Source: Rhizobium sp. NRK18 (lineage in GTDB: Bacteria > Pseudomonadota > Alphaproteobacteria > Rhizobiales > Rhizobiaceae). Taken from it: a DNA stretch of 64,000 nucleotides. Positions 47,805-56,171 of this stretch are shown piece by piece. Location of the stretch: NCBI RefSeq assembly GCF_024385575.1, contig NZ_JANFMV010000001.1, positions 1,579,681 to 1,643,680 on the forward strand, written 5' to 3'. The notes below the pieces were generated by a model, which saw only the letters and a list, made by a program, of their open reading frames with translations, did not search any database and was not told where the DNA came from. Numbering within the stretch: position 1 is the first letter of the stretch; each line of letters starts with the position of its first letter. The position numbers and the translations under genes were made by a program.

Positions 47805-48653
47805 TTACTTGAATTCGACGGGGAAGCCGATCTGCGGCGGTGCGAGGTCCTTGCCGAACCAGGTCTTGAAGGACTTGGCATAGGTGTCGAACTCGACGCC
47901 GGTCATGGCTTCATGCAGTGCCGTGTTGACGAAGTTCAGCCAGTCCTGGTCTCCGCGGCGCACCGCGCAGGCATAGGTCTGCGGGTTCCAGCCGTAGCCG
48001 GCGTCCTTATACTGGCCGGCGTTCTGGGTCATGTACCAGGCGATCGACGACTGGTCGGTGGCGGTCGCGTCGGCACGGCCGGAATTCAGCGCCTGATAGA
48101 TGAGGTCCTGCGAATCATACTGGTCGACCTTGGCGTCGGGCAGGGCCGCATGGACCATGTCCTCGGCATAGACATTCTGCAGCACGGCGATCGTCACGCC
48201 GGAGCCGGCAGCCTTCAGGGCGGCGTAGTCGGCATAGCTGCTGTCAGCCTTCAGCATGAGGCCGACGCCTTCGCGGTAGTAGGGAATGGTGAAGGCGACC
48301 TGCTGGGCGCGCTCGCCGGTGACCGTCATGAACTGGCAGGTGATGTCGACCTTGCCGGTCGTGATGTTCGGGATGCGCGAGTCGGAAGACTGGTCGACAT
48401 ACTCGATCTTGTCGGGATCGCCGAAGAGTGCCTTGGCGACGATGTGGCCCATGTCGACGTCGAAGCCCTGCAGCTTGTCGTCAACGCTCTTGAAATGCCA
48501 CGGCGGGTTCGTGCTGCCGGTGCCCATCACGAGATGGCCGCGCGCGAGGACCTCGTCCAGCTTGCTGTCGGCGCTGAAGGCCAGTGTCGACATGGCGGTC
48601 AGCAGCATGGTTGAGGCGAGTGTGATCGAACTGATGCGGGTGAAAGTGTTCAT
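47805..48653 (-). CDS. Amino-acid ABC transporter substrate-binding protein
   Basis: A 282-residue family-3 binding protein. The signal peptide MNTFTRISSITLASTMLLTAMSTLAFS is followed by LDEVLARGHLVMGTGSTNPPWHFKSVDDKLQGFDVDMGHIVAKALFG. The ligand-binding segments DITCQFMTVTGERAQQVAFTIPYYREGVGLML and DATATDQSSIAWYM are conserved. The amino acid cannot be fixed from sequence. It is the first gene of the operon ending in ridA and iclR. Its promoter carries repeat operators. The ATG at 48653 is the only start consistent with the signal peptide. Confidence 0.9.
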   Translation of the reverse strand: MNTFTRISSITLASTMLLTAMSTLAFSADSKLDEVLARGHLVMGTGSTNPPWHFKSVDDKLQGFDVDMGHIVAKALFGDPDKIEYVDQSSDSRIPNITTGKVDITCQFMTVTGERAQQVAFTIPYYREGVGLMLKADSSYADYAALKAAGSGVTIAVLQNVYAEDMVHAALPDAKVDQYDSQDLIYQALNSGRADATATDQSSIAWYMTQNAGQYKDAGYGWNPQTYACAVRRGDQDWLNFVNTALHEAMTGVEFDTYAKSFKTWFGKDLAPPQIGFPVEFK

Positions 48654-48686
48654 CCTGGTTCCCCTTGCTTCGTTGTGAAGTTTGAA

Positions 48687-48722
48687 TGTCCAAAATATCG
48701 GACACATGTCCTTTTTATTGGA
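48687..48722. promoter_or_regulatory. Tandem IclR-type operator candidates
   Basis: TGTCC-N8-GGACA (48687-48704) is followed exactly 20 bp later by TGTCC-N8-GGA (48707-48722). Two helical turns between copies would place dimers on one face of the DNA. They lie between the putative -10 and the start codon of the binding-protein gene, as expected for a repressor. Confidence 0.5.
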
Positions 48723-48727
48723 TTTTG

Positions 48728-48758
48728 ATATGAAGTCCGACATGAGGGGCTTTGTCAA
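48728..48758 (-). promoter_or_regulatory. Sigma-70-like promoter of the amino-acid transport operon
   Basis: Reading the minus strand, a perfect TTGACA (48758-48753) is followed after 19 nt by TCATAT (48733-48728). The spacer is slightly long. The operator repeats lie just downstream, toward the gene. Confidence 0.4.
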
Positions 48759-48990
48759 GCGGGAAAACATCAGCGTTCGGCGCGCACGTCAGCGGCCGTC
48801 GACAGCCGCAACAGGCTGCGTGCCGGGCGTTTCATGAATGCGAGGCTGCCGAACCGTCGAGCCTTCCGTCAGGCATTCCTGACTTGATGGACGTCAAATG
48901 CGGCGGTCCATTAGGATCTTCTCATCATCGATTTTTGCCAGTTTTTCCGATGGTTATCCCCCAATTCTCACGAGTGGAAAGGTGGTGGTG
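48759..48990. other. Non-coding stretch between the amino-acid operon and parA-like gene
   Basis: No supported gene. Open frames that extend into this stretch from the flanking genes are continuations without ribosome binding sites. Confidence 0.4.
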
Positions 48991-48994
48991 GCCG

Positions 48995-49010
48995 TTAACG
49001 CCTCGTTAAC
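48995..49010 (+). promoter_or_regulatory. CtrA-type binding box
   Basis: TTAA-N7-TTAAC is an exact match to the alphaproteobacterial CtrA consensus. A further half site TTAAC lies at 49030-49034. The box is about 100 nt upstream of the first ParA-like gene. Confidence 0.55.
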
Positions 49011-49107
49011 CGTGCTCCGTAACACTTGGTTAACCTCGCACCATGCTTCCCGGTGCATTCAAAGAGGGCGAGATGGGGCTCGCGGTTCAGCAGGCGGAGA
49101 ATACAGT

Positions 49108-49854
49108 ATGCAAGTAATTACCCTCGCAAACGCAAAAGGCGGCGCCGGCAAGACTACCGCGTCCCTCCTTCTTTCCACCGAACTCGCACGGGCAGGGCAC
49201 AAGGTGGTCGTGCTTGATGCCGATCCGCAGCGCTGGATCTCCTCCTGGCACGAGGCCGGCGGCATCATTGCCAATCTCTCGGTGATTTCCGAAGTCAGCA
49301 CGGCCTCGCTACCCTGTCACATTCAGGATGCCCGCATGGCAGGTGTCGACTATTTTATCATCGACCTGGCCGGCGCGCGTGACGCGCTGGTGACCACCGC
49401 CCTCGGCCTTTCCAATCATGTGCTGATCCCCGTGCAGGGCTGCGCGATGGATGCAAGGGGCGCCGCGCAGATCCTCGACCTCCTCAAGCTCTTGAAGGAA
49501 AAGGCGGGCATCCACATCCCGCATTCGGTGGTGCTGACGCGGGTAACGTCGATGGTCACCACGCGGGCGCTCGCCGCAATCAAGGACCTGTTGTCCGCGC
49601 GCGGCGTGAACGTGCTTGATACCGCGATCGTCGAACGGACCGCCTTCCGCGAAGTGTTCGATTGCGGCGGGACGCTCTACACGATGGACGCCGCCAAGGT
49701 CAGCAACCTCGACAAGGCACAGGAAAATGCGAGGGCCTTTGCACAGGAGGTCCTCACGCTCATGCCGGCGCGCGTCAAGGCCCGGCCGTGCGGCCGTGTT
49801 CCCCAGGTTCAGCCGGAAAGACGCTTCGGCTTCTGGACCAAATCTGCGGCCTGA
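49108..49854 (+). CDS. ParA-family ATPase, orphan paralog 1
   Basis: A 248-residue P-loop ATPase with the deviant Walker A KGGAGKTT at residues 10-17, LDADPQRW near 40 and YFIIDLAGARDALVTTAL near 85. It resembles VirC1/ParA-like proteins. It is not accompanied by ParB, RepB or RepC, so a role in plasmid partition is unlikely. Localising a cargo or pole-related function is possible. A CtrA-type box in its promoter suggests cell-cycle control (inference). It is about 70 percent identical by eye to the gene at 50315. The ATG at 49108 has GGCGGAGA upstream. Confidence 0.85.
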   Translation: MQVITLANAKGGAGKTTASLLLSTELARAGHKVVVLDADPQRWISSWHEAGGIIANLSVISEVSTASLPCHIQDARMAGVDYFIIDLAGARDALVTTALGLSNHVLIPVQGCAMDARGAAQILDLLKLLKEKAGIHIPHSVVLTRVTSMVTTRALAAIKDLLSARGVNVLDTAIVERTAFREVFDCGGTLYTMDAAKVSNLDKAQENARAFAQEVLTLMPARVKARPCGRVPQVQPERRFGFWTKSAA

Positions 49855-49879
49855 TCTCCTCCCAAGCTCGGCCGAACAA

Positions 49880-49909
49880 CAGGCGCCCGGTCATCAGGCC
49901 GGGCGCCTG
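49880..49909 (+). terminator. Stem-loop after the first ParA-like gene
   Basis: The perfect stem CAGGCGCCCGG / CCGGGCGCCTG closes an 8-nt loop 25 nt after the stop codon. No clear T-run follows, so terminator strength is uncertain. Confidence 0.55.
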
Positions 49910-50314
49910 CTGCTTGTGGCCTGTGCGGTTTCTTGAAAGGCCGCCTTCCTCGTCTGCTGTTTAGCGACATCTCCTCCGGGTGCGGCCGGGAGGATCTGTC
50001 ATAATATACACACCCCCAGGTTGAGTTTGTTCGTGCGTCTTGAGGCGCGATTCTTGTCGTTGCAATTTAGCCGGCTAATCGATTGTTCACCAATTTCGAT
50101 CATGATATAGGTCTGGTCGCGAGCGGAAATCCTCGCTTCTTGTTCATATAGTTGTGGATTTCAAATGGAAATTTTTCCTTTGCAGGGGACGCCATTGCGC
50201 ATGTCCGTGTGTCGGTCCATTCTGATATATGAGGCTCTTCGGCGCGGGCAGCGTGCGCTTTAAACGAGTGTTTTTGATTTGTCGCTAATGGAATGACCAG
50301 GAGGATATGAGGAA
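49910..50314. other. AT-rich intergenic region between the two ParA-like genes
   Basis: About 400 nt with lower GC than the flanks and no supported gene. It presumably holds the promoter of the second paralog, so the two genes appear to be separately transcribed. No CtrA-type full site was seen here. Confidence 0.5.
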
Positions 50315-51055
50315 ATGGATGTGATAACCTTCGCCAATGCGAAGGGCGGCGCCGGCAAGACGACGGCAGCCTTGCTGTTGGCTTCCGCTCTGGCGAGAGC
50401 GGGACACCGCGTCATGATACTGGATGCCGATCCGCAGCGGTGGGTTTCCCGGTGGAGCGAGGAAGCCGGCACGATCGATAATCTGTCGGTGATCGCCGAT
50501 GTCTCCACGTCTTCCGTCCCCTGTCATATCAACGATGCGCGCATGGCCGGTGTGGAATATCTCGTCATCGACCTTGCAGGCGCAAGCGATCCGCTGGTGA
50601 CGACCGTTCTCGGACTGTCCAATCACGTGCTCATACCCGTTCAGGGGTGCGCCATGGACGCGAAGGGGGCCGCACAGATCCTCGACATGCTCAACACCTT
50701 CAAGGAACAGGCCGGCATCGATATCGCACATTCGGTTGTGCTGACGCGCGTCCCGCCGATGGTGACGACACGGGCGCTGGCGGCTGTGAAGGCGCTGCTC
50801 GCGCAGCGGGGTGTCCATGTGCTCGACACGGCGATAATCGAGCGGGTGGCGTTTCGTGAGATGTTCGGCTGCCGCGGCACGCTCTTCACGATGGACCCGT
50901 TGCGCGTCAGCAACCTCCTGAAGGCGCAGAAAAATGCACAGATGTTTGCCGAAGAGGTGCGCGGCGTGCTGCCCCGGCAGGCCAAGATCCGTCACTTCGT
51001 CCGGGACAAGCGCAAGATGCGATCGGTTCCATCCAAAAGCCTGTCGATCGCCTGA
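50315..51055 (+). CDS. ParA-family ATPase, orphan paralog 2
   Basis: A 246-residue ATPase with KGGAGKTT at residues 10-17, ILDADPQRWVSRW near 39, YLVIDLAGASDPLVTTVLGLSNHVLIPVQGCAMDAKGAAQILD near 82 and TMVTTRALAAVKALL-like helices, all shared with paralog 1. The C-terminal 25 residues diverge and are basic (RHFVRDKRKMRSVPSKSL). The ATG at 50315 has GGAGGATATGAGGAA upstream. It ends 19 nt before the convergent transpeptidase gene. Function unknown, likely positioning or partition-like. Confidence 0.85.
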   Translation: MDVITFANAKGGAGKTTAALLLASALARAGHRVMILDADPQRWVSRWSEEAGTIDNLSVIADVSTSSVPCHINDARMAGVEYLVIDLAGASDPLVTTVLGLSNHVLIPVQGCAMDAKGAAQILDMLNTFKEQAGIDIAHSVVLTRVPPMVTTRALAAVKALLAQRGVHVLDTAIIERVAFREMFGCRGTLFTMDPLRVSNLLKAQKNAQMFAEEVRGVLPRQAKIRHFVRDKRKMRSVPSKSLSIA

Positions 51056-51074
51056 GCGGCAACGTCGCCGGCGA

Positions 51075-52484
51075 TCAGTCGACGAATTCGACGGTGACGC
51101 CGGGCTTGACCATCTTGGCGAGCTCGTTGGCGTCCCAGTTGGTCAGGCGCACGCAGCCGTGGCTGGCCGTCTTGCCGATCTGCGACGGTTCGGGTGTGCC
51201 GTGAATGCCGTAGGTCGGCTTCGACAACGCGATCCAGACATTGCCGACGGGACCGTTCGGGCCGGGGTTGATCTGCAGGATCTGGTTGTTCTCACCCTGC
51301 TTGAAGTTGATCTTCGGATTGTAGGTGTAGCCCGGGTTCAGCGCGACGCGCTCGACCGTCACGGTTCCGGACGGCGAGGGGGTGTCTGAGGAACCGATCG
51401 TCGCCGGATAGGCAGCGATCAGGCCGCCATCTTCCCCATAGGCGAGCACCTGCTTCTTCGCCTTGTCGGCGAGAATGCGCGTGACGTTGCCCTTCTTCGG
51501 ATTGCCGGGATTGACCACCTTGATGATGGTGCCGGGAATGGAGAAGTCGACGCCAGGGTTCAGCTCCTTCAGGTAGTCTTCATCCATGTGGAACCGCTCT
51601 GCCAGCATTTCCGACGTCGACGTGTAGGACATCGCCGGCAGCTTGGCCTTCTGGCTGTAATCGCTCGGGATTTCGGCGACATACGGTCCGGCCGCGTCGG
51701 CGGCGGTGATGGTGTAGTTGACGATCGGCAGGCCGCCGGAGAGCCGGAGGTTCTGCATGACGGTCTCGTCGTCGTTCAGGTCGTTGATGTTGAGCTTCTC
51801 GCCCGTCGTGTGCTCATAGGCGGCGACCGCCTTCTGGACGTTCGAACCCATGCGCCCGTCGATGACACCCGGCGAAAAGCCCTCACGGTCGAGGAAGACC
51901 TGCAGGGCCACCACTTCCGGCTTCGAACGCTTGCTCAGCGTCAGGTTCGGATCGTCGCGCTGCAAGGCCGGCTCGACCGACTTCGGCGGCGTATAGGGCT
52001 TGGGCAGCGTGTTGGCGTATTGCGGAACATCCTCGTTCGCCTGGTCGGCCTGGTCATCGGGTGCTGGCGCATCCGGATAGGTCGGGGCCAGCGGCTCGCG
52101 ATCAACCGTGCCGCGGTTCGGCACCGTGCCGGTGATGATCTCCTGCTGCTGTCCATAACCGTCCGAAGGCGTTTCGCGAACGGTGACGCGTGAATTGCGA
52201 CGACCCTGCTCCTCCAGCCAGCTGTAATACTGGTCTGCGGGCACCTCGGTCGCGATCAGCACGCCGTAACGGTCGATCAGGACGCGGCGGCCATAGGTGT
52301 CGAAGCGGGTCGTCACTTCGCCTTCCTCCGGCACGTAGTCCAGGATATCGCCCTGCGGGGTGACGAGGACCACCTGGCTGCGGCCACCGCCACCCCAGAG
52401 GTCGCGGGCATCGGCTGTTGCGGTCCCCGCGAGGGTTCCGATGAGCAGCAAGGCAGGCAGAAGAGTTTTTGCGTTTTTGATCAC
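51075..52484 (-). CDS. L,D-transpeptidase (YkuD) with peptidoglycan-binding domain
   Basis: A 469-residue exported cell-wall enzyme. Signal peptide MIKNAKTLLPALLLIGTLAGTATADA. A Pro/Gln-rich region follows, then a PG_binding_1 repeat (VVALQVFLDREGFSPGVIDGRMGSNVQKAVAAYE, near 205) and a C-terminal YkuD domain with the active-site motif HGTPEPSQIGKTASHGCVRLTN containing C444. Such enzymes form 3-3 cross-links or attach proteins to peptidoglycan. Rhizobiales rely on them for polar growth. It is convergent with the second ParA-like gene. Confidence 0.9.
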   Translation of the reverse strand: MIKNAKTLLPALLLIGTLAGTATADARDLWGGGGRSQVVLVTPQGDILDYVPEEGEVTTRFDTYGRRVLIDRYGVLIATEVPADQYYSWLEEQGRRNSRVTVRETPSDGYGQQQEIITGTVPNRGTVDREPLAPTYPDAPAPDDQADQANEDVPQYANTLPKPYTPPKSVEPALQRDDPNLTLSKRSKPEVVALQVFLDREGFSPGVIDGRMGSNVQKAVAAYEHTTGEKLNINDLNDDETVMQNLRLSGGLPIVNYTITAADAAGPYVAEIPSDYSQKAKLPAMSYTSTSEMLAERFHMDEDYLKELNPGVDFSIPGTIIKVVNPGNPKKGNVTRILADKAKKQVLAYGEDGGLIAAYPATIGSSDTPSPSGTVTVERVALNPGYTYNPKINFKQGENNQILQINPGPNGPVGNVWIALSKPTYGIHGTPEPSQIGKTASHGCVRLTNWDANELAKMVKPGVTVEFVD

Positions 52485-52630
52485 TGCAGCAGTACCATTC
52501 TTTCAAAGACTATTTTCTGTAGCGCCCGAATTTGGCCCGAATATGGATTTTCGTTTCCCGAAGGCAAGGATAAGCCCTAAGAATCCAATGGCAAACGGGA
52601 ATCGCCTTCCCCTAACGGACAGGATAGCCG

Positions 52631-53476
52631 ATGATTGAATTTCATGTAGGCCGGGGCCCACATCTTTTTCTCGACGAAGCCTCTGCGCTGGATGTGCAGG
52701 GATGTGTTGTTGGCGGGGTGGACATTGCGCCCGGCAAGGCCGTTCCGGATGACGGCGATCCGCGCATTCTCCATTCGGTCGGCGGTTTTCTCTTCACCTG
52801 CGGTCCGGATCACATCCGGCATCCCGAACCGATCGAGGGCCGGACGGACGGCAGGAAGTTCCCGTTGCATGGCTCACTTGCCGGCACCCCCGCAGTCGTC
52901 ATTTCGAACGAACAGTCGAGCAGTCGCGCGGAAATCAGCGCCACCGTCGTCGTCGAACTCGCCCAGGGCGGAGCCGCGCGTCTGGAGCGCCGTTGGACGA
53001 TGGATGGCGCTAGCGGCGCAACTACGCTGAGCGACCGGGTGGTCAATATCGGAGACACCCCGTTTCCGCCGGTCTTCATGTATCATATGAATATCGGCGC
53101 ACATCTTTTCGACGACCGCACGCGGCTCGACGGCGCCATGTTCGAGGACGGTTCGATCGGCTGGAAATTCGGAAACACGGACATGAAGGTGTTCTGCGTT
53201 CCCGCCACCGTCGAGCCCGGTCATGAGGAGGCCGCCATGGCGCTCGGGCCGATTGCCGGCATTGCCGGTCGCACTCTGAAGGTTGCCTTCTCCGTCGATA
53301 CGCTCCCCCATCTGCAGATGTGGCGCAACCAGGAGCGCCCGGCGCATGTGCTCGGGATCGAGCCAGTCTCACATCGCTGGGTATCGCGTGCCGAGCTCCT
53401 GGCCGCGGGCGAACTCGATCGCCTGCAGCCCGGCGAGAGCCGCGACTATTCGATCAGCTTCGTCTTTGAAGACTGA
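52631..53476 (+). CDS. DUF4432 aldose-epimerase-like protein
   Basis: A 281-residue protein with a predicted galactose-mutarotase-like beta-sandwich. Segments DDGDPRILHSVGGFLFTCGPDHIRHP, FPLHGSLAGTPAVV, LSDRVVNIGDTPFPPVFMYHMNIGAHLF and RWTMDG are typical of DUF4432, with several conserved His. Family members may act on sugars, but no activity is assigned here. It is divergent from the transpeptidase gene, with a promoter region of 146 nt. The TIGR01244 gene follows 84 nt downstream. Confidence 0.75.
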   Translation: MIEFHVGRGPHLFLDEASALDVQGCVVGGVDIAPGKAVPDDGDPRILHSVGGFLFTCGPDHIRHPEPIEGRTDGRKFPLHGSLAGTPAVVISNEQSSSRAEISATVVVELAQGGAARLERRWTMDGASGATTLSDRVVNIGDTPFPPVFMYHMNIGAHLFDDRTRLDGAMFEDGSIGWKFGNTDMKVFCVPATVEPGHEEAAMALGPIAGIAGRTLKVAFSVDTLPHLQMWRNQERPAHVLGIEPVSHRWVSRAELLAAGELDRLQPGESRDYSISFVFED

Positions 53477-53560
53477 TGCGCGCCTGATTGACGCTACGAA
53501 GATTGACGCGAGCGGGCGCTTGCGCGTAGACAACTGCCAAACCAATTCGAGGAGAGGCTT

Positions 53561-53899
53561 ATGGATATCCGCGAGATCAACGACGAATACTCGGTGAGCG
53601 GCCAGATCATGATCGAGGAACTGGATGCCATCAAGGACATGGGCTTCAAGTCGATCGTCTGCCACCGTCCGGACCAGGAAGACGCTGGCCAGCCGGCGTT
53701 TGCCGACATTGCTGCCCGCGCCGCCGAACTCGGCATCGAAACCCGGCATATCCCGGTCGGGCCCATGGGCGTGACCGCAGAAGCGGTCGAAGGCATGGTC
53801 GACGCGCTTGACGAACTGCCGCGGCCGATGCTCGGCTATTGCCGGTCCGGCGCGCGCTCGACCCGCATCTACGAGCAGACCGTCCATATGCGCGGATAA
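53561..53899 (+). CDS. TIGR01244 family (DUF442) protein
   Basis: A 112-residue protein matching the beta-lactamase-hydrolase-like/TIGR01244 family. It has FKSIVCHRPDQED near residue 31 and a phosphatase-like loop YCRSGARSTRIYEQ near 93 with a reactive Cys. In rhizobia this family is fused to or adjacent to sulfur-transferase and persulfide-handling proteins (Blh). A stand-alone copy could be a sulfur-transferase or protein phosphatase-like enzyme. Strong site GAGGAGAG before the ATG. Confidence 0.82.
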   Translation: MDIREINDEYSVSGQIMIEELDAIKDMGFKSIVCHRPDQEDAGQPAFADIAARAAELGIETRHIPVGPMGVTAEAVEGMVDALDELPRPMLGYCRSGARSTRIYEQTVHMRG

Positions 53900-53981
53900 T
53901 CTTCGGCCCGTTCGTTTTTCCGGGGCAGTGCAGGCGCTGCCCCGTTTCCTTTTCCACCTTCCATTCATCAAGGAGACCATG

Positions 53982-54323
53982 ATGAGCATCAAGCGTATCG
54001 AAGCCGGCGCCCGTATGAGCCAGGCCGTCGTTCACGGCAATACCGTCTATCTCGCAGGCCAGGTCGGCGAAGGCGAGACCGTTGCCGAGCAGTCCAAGGA
54101 CGCACTGGCTGAAGTCGATCGCCTGCTGGCCGCTGCCGGCACCGACAAGTCGAAGATCCTGCAGACGATCATCTACCTTTCCGACATGTCGACGTTCGCC
54201 GAAATGAACGCTGTCTGGGAAGAATGGGTCGATCCGGCCAACACGCCGGCCCGCGCCACCAGCGGCGCTCCGCTGGCTGCGCCGAAGTACAAGGTCGAAT
54301 TCGTGGTGACGGCTGCGCTCTAA
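53982..54323 (+). CDS. RidA family protein
   Basis: A 113-residue RidA-like protein (second of the window). TVYLAGQVGEGETVAEQSKDALAEVDRLLAAAGTDKSKILQTIIYLSDMSTFAEMNAVWEEWVDPANTPARATSG covers nearly the whole family pattern. This clade has the Arg shifted to ARATSGAPLA. It may hydrolyse imines. Start at the second ATG of the pair (53982) for better spacing from AAGGAG. It may be cotranscribed with the TIGR01244 gene 82 nt upstream. A bidirectional terminator follows. Confidence 0.88.
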   Translation: MSIKRIEAGARMSQAVVHGNTVYLAGQVGEGETVAEQSKDALAEVDRLLAAAGTDKSKILQTIIYLSDMSTFAEMNAVWEEWVDPANTPARATSGAPLAAPKYKVEFVVTAAL

Positions 54324-54344
54324 GCGCCACCGGCCTGAGATCGC

Positions 54345-54380
54345 AAAAAAAGCCCCGGTGCATTCGCGCCGGGGCTTTTT
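54345..54380. terminator. Bidirectional terminator
   Basis: An A-run, the stem AGCCCCGG(T) / (G)CCGGGGCT and a T-run lie between the plus-strand ridA and the minus-strand ThDP enzyme gene. Confidence 0.88.
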
Positions 54381-54455
54381 GGTTTGAGAGGCTGAGTCAA
54401 CGCCTTCGGAAATCGATTCCGTTTCCCCGGGCAAGTGATTGAACCCGCTTGACGT

Positions 54456-56114
54456 TCACCGCTTGCCCGCTGCTGCGATTTCGCTCAGCGTTCGCGTCGG
54501 CGTGATGGCTTCCGGATCGAGCTTGATCTCGATGATGGCCGGCTTGCCGCTCGCTCTCGCGCGTTCGAAGGCCGGTGCGAAGTCTGCCGTCGTCTCCACC
54601 GTTTCGCCATGGCCGCCATAGGCGCGGGCGAGTGCTGCGAAATCCGGATTGACCAGATCGGTGCCGGAGACGCGGCCCGGATATTCCCGTTCCTGATGCA
54701 TGCGGATGGTGCCGTAGGTGTTGTTGTTGATGACGAGGGTGATCAGCGGCAGGCCGTAGCGCACGGCGGTGACGAATTCCTGGCCGTGCATCATGAAGCA
54801 GCCGTCGCCGGCAAAGCAGATGACCTCGCGTTCGGGAAACAGCGCCTTGGCGGCAACCGCCGCCGGCAAGCCGTAGCCCATGGAGCCGGAGCAGGGGGCG
54901 GCCTGCGTGTTGAAGGCATGGAAGCGGTGGAAGCGGTGCAGCCAAGTCGCGTAGTTGCCGGCGCCGTTCGTGAAGATTGCATCGGCGGGGGTATTTTCCT
55001 CGATCCATTCCATGATCGGTCCCATCTGGACGGCGCCGGGGCCGGTCTTCGGCGGGGTCGACCAGGTGAGATAGGCGTCATGCATGGCGCGGGTGCGTTC
55101 GGCAAAGCGTTCGCTGTCGGCAAGCTCGAACCCGGCCAGGGCGGCGACGAAGTCCGACGGCGCGGCGCAGATCGCCAGATCAGGCCGGTAGACGCGTCCG
55201 AGTTCTTCCGGGTCGGGGAACACGTGGACAAGCGTCTGCTTCGGATAGGGAATATCGATCAGAGTGTAGCTGGAGGACGGCATTTCCGACATGCGGGCAC
55301 CGATGAGGATCAGCAGGTCGGCTTCCTTGACCTCCTTGGCGAGCGCCGGATTGATGCCTATGCCGACGTCGCCGGCATAAGAGGGGCTCAGGTGATCGAA
55401 CAGCATCTGGCGGCGGAAGGAGCAGCCGACGGGCAGGTCGCAGCGTTCGGCGAAGGCCCGGATGCCGGCAACGGCTTCCTCGTTCCAGCGTGTGCCGCCG
55501 AGAATGATCATCGGGCGCTCGGCCTTCTGCAGCCGGTCACGGAGGTCGGCGATCTGGGTGGGGCCGGGATGGGCGGAAACGGGCGTGAAGGATTTTGCCT
55601 CAGGCGCCTCCACCTCGTCGCGCAGCATGTCTTCGGGGAGCGTCAGAACCACCGGACCGGGGCGTCCGGACGTGGCGACGGCGAAGGCGCGCGTCACGAA
55701 TTCGGGAATGCGTGCGGCATCGTCGATTTCGCCCACCCATTTGGCGAATTCGGTGAAGGCGCGGCGGAACTCGACTTCCTGGAATGCCTCGCGCTCGCGG
55801 GCATCACGCTGCACCTGGCCGATGAAGAGGATCATCGGAACCGAATCCTGCATGGCGATGTGCAGGCCGGCCGAGGCGTTGGTCGCGCCGGGGCCCCGCG
55901 TGACCATGCAGATGCCGGGCTTTCCGGTCAGCCGCCCCCAGCAGTCCGCCATCATCGCCGCGCCGCCTTCCTGCCGGCAGACGATCATCTCGATCTTGCT
56001 GTCGTGGAGCGCGTCGAGGACGGCAAGGAAGCTCTCGCCGGGAACGCTGGCGATGCGCTCGACACCATTGGCTTCAAGCGCCTCAACGATGAGCTGGCCG
56101 CCCGTCTTCTTCAT
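54456..56114 (-). CDS. Thiamine-diphosphate-dependent enzyme, acetolactate synthase-like
   Basis: A 552-residue ThDP enzyme. The catalytic Glu E49 is in RQEGGAAMMADCWGR. The FAD/ADP-like middle domain follows. The cofactor motif GDGCFMMHG with NNNTYGTIRMHQERE lies near 435. The pattern resembles the acetolactate synthase large-subunit family, but the gene stands alone without an ilvH small subunit. Other activities (sulfoacetaldehyde acetyltransferase, benzoylformate decarboxylase, oxalyl-CoA decarboxylase types) cannot be excluded. It is divergent from nothing and lies 58 nt downstream of the EamA gene. Confidence 0.85.
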   Translation of the reverse strand: MKKTGGQLIVEALEANGVERIASVPGESFLAVLDALHDSKIEMIVCRQEGGAAMMADCWGRLTGKPGICMVTRGPGATNASAGLHIAMQDSVPMILFIGQVQRDAREREAFQEVEFRRAFTEFAKWVGEIDDAARIPEFVTRAFAVATSGRPGPVVLTLPEDMLRDEVEAPEAKSFTPVSAHPGPTQIADLRDRLQKAERPMIILGGTRWNEEAVAGIRAFAERCDLPVGCSFRRQMLFDHLSPSYAGDVGIGINPALAKEVKEADLLILIGARMSEMPSSSYTLIDIPYPKQTLVHVFPDPEELGRVYRPDLAICAAPSDFVAALAGFELADSERFAERTRAMHDAYLTWSTPPKTGPGAVQMGPIMEWIEENTPADAIFTNGAGNYATWLHRFHRFHAFNTQAAPCSGSMGYGLPAAVAAKALFPEREVICFAGDGCFMMHGQEFVTAVRYGLPLITLVINNNTYGTIRMHQEREYPGRVSGTDLVNPDFAALARAYGGHGETVETTADFAPAFERARASGKPAIIEIKLDPEAITPTRTLSEIAAAGKR

Positions 56115-56171
56115 GTCCTATCTCTCTTTCAGTCTTGCGCCCACAACGGGCGAGTGTTTGTCGAACGCCGA

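Noticed and set aside
49108..51055. Plasmid partition locus or VirC region
   Set aside because: The ParA-like genes lack parB, repB, repC, virC2 and overdrive sequences, and the surrounding genes are chromosomal housekeeping types.
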